Assembly (NCBI GenBank): GCA_024278175.1
Contig: JAJRTS010000071.1
Coordinates: 86,296-150,295, forward strand
DNA from: Gemmatimonadales bacterium
GTDB lineage: Bacteria; Gemmatimonadota; Glassbacteria; GWA2-58-10
Reading direction: 5' to 3'
Length of the DNA stretch: 64,000 nucleotides
Shown here in pieces: positions 59,348 through 64,000 of this stretch. The notes beneath the pieces are model-generated. The model made no database searches. It was not told the DNA's origin and was given only the letters and a program-made list of their open reading frames with translations. Every line of letters begins with the position of its first letter. Positions within the stretch are counted from its first letter, which is position 1. The translations under genes were made by a program, and so were the position numbers.

Positions 59348-61666
59348 TTACTCGCTCCACGCATCATCGGTAAGATAATACAAGGAGCGGGCCACACTGC
59401 GGCCGTGCATGGCGAAATCCTTGAACGCGTTGCCCTGCACTCCCTGCCAGTGGGAGAGATAATCCTGCTGGATTTCCGTATATCTGGGATCGTTTGTTTT
59501 GACAGCCACGAACCCCGCGCCCAGGGCCAGGTTGGGAAACTTGTCTTCGGGGCGGTTGGCCACCATCCAGTCGATTGCCTGCTTGACAAACTCGACCACG
59601 CGCCGGTCGCCGGAGGCCTCGTGGTAGTCGATAAACGCTTCCAGCAGGAACCCTACCTGAAAATAAAGGCTGATAAATTTTTCATCCGTACTCCGGAAGC
59701 GCTCCCACCACTTGTCGAACGTCAGGCGGGCCACGTCGAGCCATTTCCGGTCGCCGGTAACCCGGTAGCCGTTCACCAGGGTCAGCACCTGATGGGCCGC
59801 GCCGCGCGGCTGCTTGAAATCGGCATAGCCGCCGAACGAGGCGGCGTAGCTCAAGCCCTGCAGGGCCACCTCGTATGCACGCTCATCGCCACTGAGCAGC
59901 CAGCGGTCGAACAGGCCCTGAACCTTGCTGTGAGCCTGATTCATATGAACGTAGACCTGGGCGGTCTTGTAATCGCCGGGGTCAGTGGGATCGAGGCGGA
60001 CGTGTTCTGTTGCGGGGTTGTAGCGGTTGTGGCCCGTGAGCGGGTTGTCCGGCCCGAAATGGGTCATGTGCACGTCCATCAGATGGTTGGCGCGGGTGAA
60101 AAAATATTCGTACCATTGCAGACTGCCGCTGCGGGCGAACTCGATGCAGCTCATGTGCGGCAGGTCGTAGTAGTTGTCGTTCCAGCTCAGGTTGCCGGGC
60201 TCGTTGACGCCGGGCTGCCACGCGTAATGCAGGCCATCACCCCAGCTCATCAATCCGTAGCTGTCGTGGGTAACACCATTGACCGTGCGGCTGTCGATCA
60301 TTTTCAGCATATGCTCGAACCCCTTGTCCAGCTCGGAATCGACTCTGGCGGCGAGCTCCCGGTACCCGGCCCGGTAGTTTTGCGCGCCGCGCACGGGCAG
60401 CTTGCCGAACGCGCGGGCGGTGCGGCAGTAATACTCAGGCGTGGCCCGGGCGATCAGCGGTTTCTGGCAGGCGGTAACAATCGAGCGCATCTTGTCGGCA
60501 TCGCCCTGCCGAAGGAAAGCCCAGCGCAGATAGTGGGTGCGCGCAACCCCGGCATACCAGTTCAGCACCCGCTTGAGGCGCTTGGGGAACATTCCCACCT
60601 GAATAAACCCGTCGCGGGCGAACAGCACCAGCGTGGAGGGATGCATCTGCCAGAAATAGCGCAATCCCACTCCCACCTGCCCCGCCCCGGCTCCCAGGGC
60701 GGCCCAGCCGATACGGTCGCTCTTGGCTACCCTGGGGCTCTCATCCTGCTCCCAATGCATCTCGCTGCCGGAATACGCCTGCTCCGAGTCGTTGACCTGC
60801 GAAAAAGAGAGCGCGGTGGTCTGACCAAACACGCCCTGGTAATCCTCGTCTATCATGCCGATATCGAACGCCATGCCGCTGCCGCGCAGCAGGGTCGGAA
60901 TCTCGACATGCAGCCCCTCGAGCTCCACCTTGCTTTGGATAACAGTATCCCGGTTCTCTATTGTAAGGGCCATGCGCATAACGGGTGAGTCGTTGTAGAA
61001 ATAGAGCCGGCAGAGATAGTGCAGCAGCACCTCGCCGTCCCGGCTTACCAGGCGCCCGGCGCTGCGAAGCACCACCCTCATCGCTCCGTTGCTCTCCACC
61101 GAGAGTTCCGAGGCCGGATCAAGGGCGCTACGGTAGGCCACGCTGTCGCTCCAGGCCACGATCCCTCCCCCGTGGCGAGGGATAAGCCTGCTCGCCATCC
61201 TGTCCCCCTCGGCGGCCACGCTCAGCATGTCGATCACGTTGAACCGCGCGCGCCTGATTTGTGCCTCCAACTTGCCGGTCTTGACCGTGATCGCGTTATT
61301 TTCCTCGATTACCTCAAGCTTGCGGTCAAACGCCTCCCGTTCGCCTTTGTCCAGCAGCAGGCTTCGGCTACCGTGGGCCGGCACGCTGAGCTGAAAATCG
61401 AGATGGACCCAGCGCAGGCTGCCGCCGGGCCAGCGCGAAACCTCGCGCACCTCCACCGGAACCTGGCGGCCATCAAGGCTCAGCACCAGCTCAGCGGGGC
61501 TCGATGCGTAACCCTCCGGCAACGGCACCCCACAGGTAACAGGCTCCATGATACGCTCGATGCCGGAGGGTTCCTCGACAATCAGTTCCACGGCCGCAAG
61601 ATCGGCAAAACTACCCGCCAGGGCAAGCAGCAGCGTCGCCCGGAGCCACACGAGGTTAAATCTCAT
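59348..61666 (-). CDS. exported PcRGLX/YetA-like protein (exo-rhamnogalacturonan lyase family)
   Basis: 772 residues from ATG 61666 (AGGAG, ten-base spacer). Signal peptide about 1-25 (ATLLLALAGSFADLAA). The N-terminal RIFT-barrel-like part (PVTCGVPLPEGYASSPAELVLSLDGRQVPVEVREVSRWPGGSLRWVHLDFQ, given here in part only as PVTCGVPLPEG and WPGGSLRWVHLDF) matches the PcRGLX/YetA family. A central beta-supersandwich and a C-terminal alpha-barrel (WGDGLHYAWQPG, NDNYYDLPHMS, GAAHQVLTLVNGYRVTGDRKWLDVA) follow. Fungal PcRGLX is an exo-acting rhamnogalacturonan lyase; substrate transfer to this protein is inference. It precedes the dockerin lyase by 59 bases. Confidence 0.7.
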   Translation of the reverse strand: MRFNLVWLRATLLLALAGSFADLAAVELIVEEPSGIERIMEPVTCGVPLPEGYASSPAELVLSLDGRQVPVEVREVSRWPGGSLRWVHLDFQLSVPAHGSRSLLLDKGEREAFDRKLEVIEENNAITVKTGKLEAQIRRARFNVIDMLSVAAEGDRMASRLIPRHGGGIVAWSDSVAYRSALDPASELSVESNGAMRVVLRSAGRLVSRDGEVLLHYLCRLYFYNDSPVMRMALTIENRDTVIQSKVELEGLHVEIPTLLRGSGMAFDIGMIDEDYQGVFGQTTALSFSQVNDSEQAYSGSEMHWEQDESPRVAKSDRIGWAALGAGAGQVGVGLRYFWQMHPSTLVLFARDGFIQVGMFPKRLKRVLNWYAGVARTHYLRWAFLRQGDADKMRSIVTACQKPLIARATPEYYCRTARAFGKLPVRGAQNYRAGYRELAARVDSELDKGFEHMLKMIDSRTVNGVTHDSYGLMSWGDGLHYAWQPGVNEPGNLSWNDNYYDLPHMSCIEFARSGSLQWYEYFFTRANHLMDVHMTHFGPDNPLTGHNRYNPATEHVRLDPTDPGDYKTAQVYVHMNQAHSKVQGLFDRWLLSGDERAYEVALQGLSYAASFGGYADFKQPRGAAHQVLTLVNGYRVTGDRKWLDVARLTFDKWWERFRSTDEKFISLYFQVGFLLEAFIDYHEASGDRRVVEFVKQAIDWMVANRPEDKFPNLALGAGFVAVKTNDPRYTEIQQDYLSHWQGVQGNAFKDFAMHGRSVARSLYYLTDDAWSE

Positions 61667-61741
61667 CGGAATCTTTCTCCTGAAGGTTTTTTGTTCAGAT
61701 TTTGATGGGCCGTATAAAAAACTCAACGACGCTGAAACCAA

Positions 61742-62039
61742 ATGAACTACCCCGCGGCAAGCCGCGAGGTATCTGAAAGTCCTCTTTTTTCGTGAAGAGG
61801 ATACAACCCCCGCCCGCTTCCAGCGGGCACCCCCTTTTTTAAGGGGGACTTGCTTCCCTCTCCCCGGCGTAACAGTCTGTACTACAAGGGGGTACGCTTT
61901 GCCTTACACAAATAACAGAAGAGTGTTTTTTGTCCTTGTGGTGCCACGGCGGTGAGGGTAAATTATCCCCGGCGCCCTCCAATCGCAACCATTATTCGCA
62001 GTAATTTCCCGATGAATCAATCCACGGAGTCATACTCTG
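61742..62039. other. divergent intergenic region with stacked hairpins
   Basis: Between the lyase-like gene (minus) and the symporter (plus). It contains CGCGGC-AA-GCCGCG (61753-61766), GCCCGCT-TCC-AGCGGGC (61812-61828) and CCCCC-TTTTTTAA-GGGGG (61830-61847) in about 100 bp, resembling REP-type intergenic repeats. No gene is supported. Promoters cannot be placed with confidence. Confidence 0.5.
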
Positions 62040-63839
62040 ATGAAACTGAATGTTATCGATTTTATCGTAATCGCCGGCTATTTTGCGTTGGTAATCGGCG
62101 TGGGAGTTTATTTCTCCAAGCGCGCCGGTAAAAGCATGGAGGATTTTTTCCTCTCCGGCCGCAGCCTGCCCTGGTGGGTGGCCGGCACCTCGATTGCCGC
62201 GATGGGTTTCGCCGCGGACACGCCGTTCATGGTTACGGAGCTGGTGCGCCGCAACGGGATCAGCGGCAACTGGTTTCTCTGGGCGTTTGCGATGAGCAAC
62301 CTGTGCGCCACGTTCCTGTTCGTGCGTTTCTGGCGACGGGCTAAAATTCTGACCGAGCTGGAGATAATCGAGGAGCGTTACGAGGGCAGGAGCGCCAGTT
62401 TTCTGCGCGGATTTCAGAGCATATTCTACGGGATCGCGTTCAGTGCGCTCAATATCGGCTTCATCATGCTGGCCATGCAGAGTTTTATCAGCGTCATGCT
62501 GGGCTGGAACGAGTACCTGGCGCTGGGCGTAATGCTGGGCGTTACGATGATTTACGCGCTGGCGGCGGGCCTGTGGGGTATCGTGGCCAACGAAGTGGTC
62601 CAATTCGGGATCGCGTTCCTGGGCTCGTTATTCATGACCGTGGTGGCGGTAAACGCGATCGGCGGCCTGGGCGGAATCGAGACCAAACTGGCAGCCGCGT
62701 TCGGCCCCGAGACCGCCGGCAGCCTGCTCAGTTTTGTGCCGGTGAGCGCGGAGCTCGAGGCGGCAAAACCGTTCGTGGAGCAGGGCAGCGAGTTTACCTG
62801 GACGCTGTTTTTCGTCTATATATTCGTCATCTGGTGGAGCAGCGAGAAGGCCGACGGCAACGGGATGTTCATCCAGCGGATCATGGCCACCAAGAACGAG
62901 AAGCACGCGTTTCTGGCGGGCGTATGGTTCAACGTGGTTTACTACGGCTTGCTGATGTGGCCCTGGATCCTGGTGGCGCTGATCAGCCTGGCTGATTTTC
63001 CCAACCTGACAGATCATAAGCTGGCCTACCCGATGATGATCGAGAAATATCTGCCCGCCGGCTTGCGGGGAATCATGTTCGCGGCGTTCCTGGCGGCTTT
63101 CATGAGTAGTGTGGACGGCCTGATTAACTGGGGTTCGAGCTACATGGTCAACGATTTCTACAGGCGGTTTATCAAAAAGGACGCCAGCCAGCGGCACTAT
63201 GTATGGGTCGGCCGGATCGCGATGCTGTTCGTGCTGGGGGCCGGGATAATGGTCTGGAGTATCACGGATTCAATCGCCGACGCGTGGAAGTTCATGGCCG
63301 AGTTGTTCAGCGGCCTGGGAGCGGTGTGGCTGGCGCGCTGGTTCTGGTGGAGGATCAACGCCTGGACGGAGATCAGCGCCTACATCCTGTCAATAGTCGG
63401 CTGCGTGGCGATCAACCTGCTGGAGCTGGGCGGGGTGCAGTTTGCCGAGTGGCAGCGCTACGTCTATATCTGTCTGTTCAGCGTGACCGGCTGGGTAATC
63501 GTCACGTTTGTGACCAAACCGGTGAGCGACAAGAAGCTCAGGAGCTTCGTCAAGCGCGTCAACCCGGGAGGACCGGGCTGGCGGCGGATCACCGTGATGG
63601 TTGACCAGGCGAAGCTGCCGGGCGGCACTCCGCTGAGCTACAACATCATCGCGTTCGTGCTGGGTGCGCTCTCGCTGTTCATGTTCATTTTCGGGCTGGG
63701 TTCAATCTTTCTCACCTCCACGGGCAAGGGACTCTCGATGCTGGCGGCCTCCGGGGTGCTGGGCTATATCATCTACCGCCTGGAGGTAGCACGCGGCAAG
63801 GAAGCAAAAAATGGGGCGAAGAATGGGCTTTCGGCATGA
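62040..63839 (+). CDS. SSS-family sodium:solute symporter
   Basis: 599 residues with about 13-14 membrane helices and the LeuT-like SSS pattern: N-terminal DFIVIAGYFALVIGVGVYFSKRAGKSMEDFFLSGRSLPWW, GLWGIVANEVVQFGIAF (helix with sodium-site residues), AFMSSVDGLINWGSSYMVNDFYRRF and a long C-terminal extension. It imports a solute with sodium; sugars, uronic acids or other organic acids are plausible given the divergent polysaccharide-lyase genes. Substrate cannot be read from sequence. Confidence 0.9.
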   Translation: MKLNVIDFIVIAGYFALVIGVGVYFSKRAGKSMEDFFLSGRSLPWWVAGTSIAAMGFAADTPFMVTELVRRNGISGNWFLWAFAMSNLCATFLFVRFWRRAKILTELEIIEERYEGRSASFLRGFQSIFYGIAFSALNIGFIMLAMQSFISVMLGWNEYLALGVMLGVTMIYALAAGLWGIVANEVVQFGIAFLGSLFMTVVAVNAIGGLGGIETKLAAAFGPETAGSLLSFVPVSAELEAAKPFVEQGSEFTWTLFFVYIFVIWWSSEKADGNGMFIQRIMATKNEKHAFLAGVWFNVVYYGLLMWPWILVALISLADFPNLTDHKLAYPMMIEKYLPAGLRGIMFAAFLAAFMSSVDGLINWGSSYMVNDFYRRFIKKDASQRHYVWVGRIAMLFVLGAGIMVWSITDSIADAWKFMAELFSGLGAVWLARWFWWRINAWTEISAYILSIVGCVAINLLELGGVQFAEWQRYVYICLFSVTGWVIVTFVTKPVSDKKLRSFVKRVNPGGPGWRRITVMVDQAKLPGGTPLSYNIIAFVLGALSLFMFIFGLGSIFLTSTGKGLSMLAASGVLGYIIYRLEVARGKEAKNGAKNGLSA

Positions 63840-63894
63840 GCGGCCAGCTATTATTAAGTGAGCCCTTTGATTTAATCAGAGAATTGAAAGAATA

Positions 63895-63947
63895 GTGAGG
63901 GGGAGAGACAAAACCTTTTAAAAAAGGTTCTTTTCTCTCCCCCTCAC
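63895..63947. repeat. 53-bp inverted repeat, terminator-like
   Basis: GTGAGGGGGAGAGA (63895-63908) is a perfect 14-bp inverted match to TCTCTCCCCCTCAC (63934-63947). Inside, AACC/GGTT and AAAA/TTTT pairing extends the stem around an A/T loop. It lies 56 bases after the symporter stop and could end its transcript, but no T-run follows, so a repeat-family palindrome is equally likely. Confidence 0.6.
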
Positions 63948-64000
63948 GCTCCCCCACTCTTTTTCCAAAACTTCTTATCAAATGGCATACCTTTAATCAA

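Noticed and set aside
59276..60988. A 570-codon plus-strand open frame
   Set aside because: Antisense to the PcRGLX/YetA-like gene; no recognisable domain, no ribosome site.

Overview
The window is bacterial, GC-rich and about 95% coding, with short intergenic gaps, Shine-Dalgarno-led genes and long co-directional runs, mostly on the minus strand. Several traits point to an uncultivated heterotroph with a cell envelope and exported enzymes. These are a secreted sulfatase, GH2, GH30, heparinase-like and rhamnogalacturonan-lyase-like proteins, type I dockerin modules on three unrelated exported proteins, a SufBCDSU-SufT pathway plus a full-length NifU-NifS pair, a BshA (bacillithiol) homologue, hemerythrin, superoxide reductase and a one-Cys thiol peroxidase. 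The mix suggests a microaerobic or anaerobic polysaccharide degrader, possibly from the FCB superphylum or a nearby candidate phylum (Latescibacterota/Glassbacteria-like). That placement is inference; no rRNA is present.

Region 1 (1-4.2 kb, minus): a metal-handling block. An ArsR-type repressor is followed by a 42-residue Cys-rich mini-protein (TAA directly abutting the next GTG), an ABC ATPase and an ABC-2 permease with a one-base frameshift. Then, behind its own promoter and a perfect 18-bp palindrome, come a molybdenum-storage-protein (MosA/MosB) homologue and a CbiQ/EcfT-like membrane protein that runs off the left edge.

Region 2 (4.4-14.6 kb): an M23 peptidase, then a glucosylglycerate / mannosylglucosylglycerate-type compatible-solute locus. 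It holds an MggS-like GT4, a HAD-glycosyltransferase fusion, a GpgS-like synthase, a GH13_18 phosphorylase that fits glucosylglycerate phosphorylase, and a GH30-like lipoprotein.

Region 3 (15-24.6 kb): exported carbohydrate enzymes (sulfatase, SUMF1-dockerin protein, exported nitrilase-family protein, GH2, heparinase II/III-like), with tRNA-Arg(TCT) and a bacteriohemerythrin. Between sulfatase and nitrilase lies a mosaic of duplicated and deleted fragments of both genes flanking the SUMF1-dockerin gene.

Region 4 (25-43.2 kb, minus): iron-sulfur and redox genes. Rrf2 regulator, ferredoxin-like protein, YgbA-like NO-associated protein and sufB-D-C-S-U-T are followed by copA, a dockerin beta-helix protein, superoxide reductase without its FeS4 centre, one-Cys Tpx, mutM, nifU-nifS, a 155-bp MITE-like element, a tandem half-ferritin protein and a cytochrome-b5/DUF2231-type membrane protein.

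Region 5 (43.4-57 kb): housekeeping. mutL-miaA-bshA-nadC-birA-coaX form one minus-strand run and mtaB-miaB-comEC another. Between them is a plus-strand HD-GYP-like protein with a broken HD motif. A NUDIX hydrolase follows.

Region 6 (57-64 kb): a dockerin-bearing heparinase-like protein, a PcRGLX/YetA-like (exo-rhamnogalacturonan lyase family) protein and an SSS-family sodium:solute symporter, probably an acidic-polysaccharide degradation and uptake locus.
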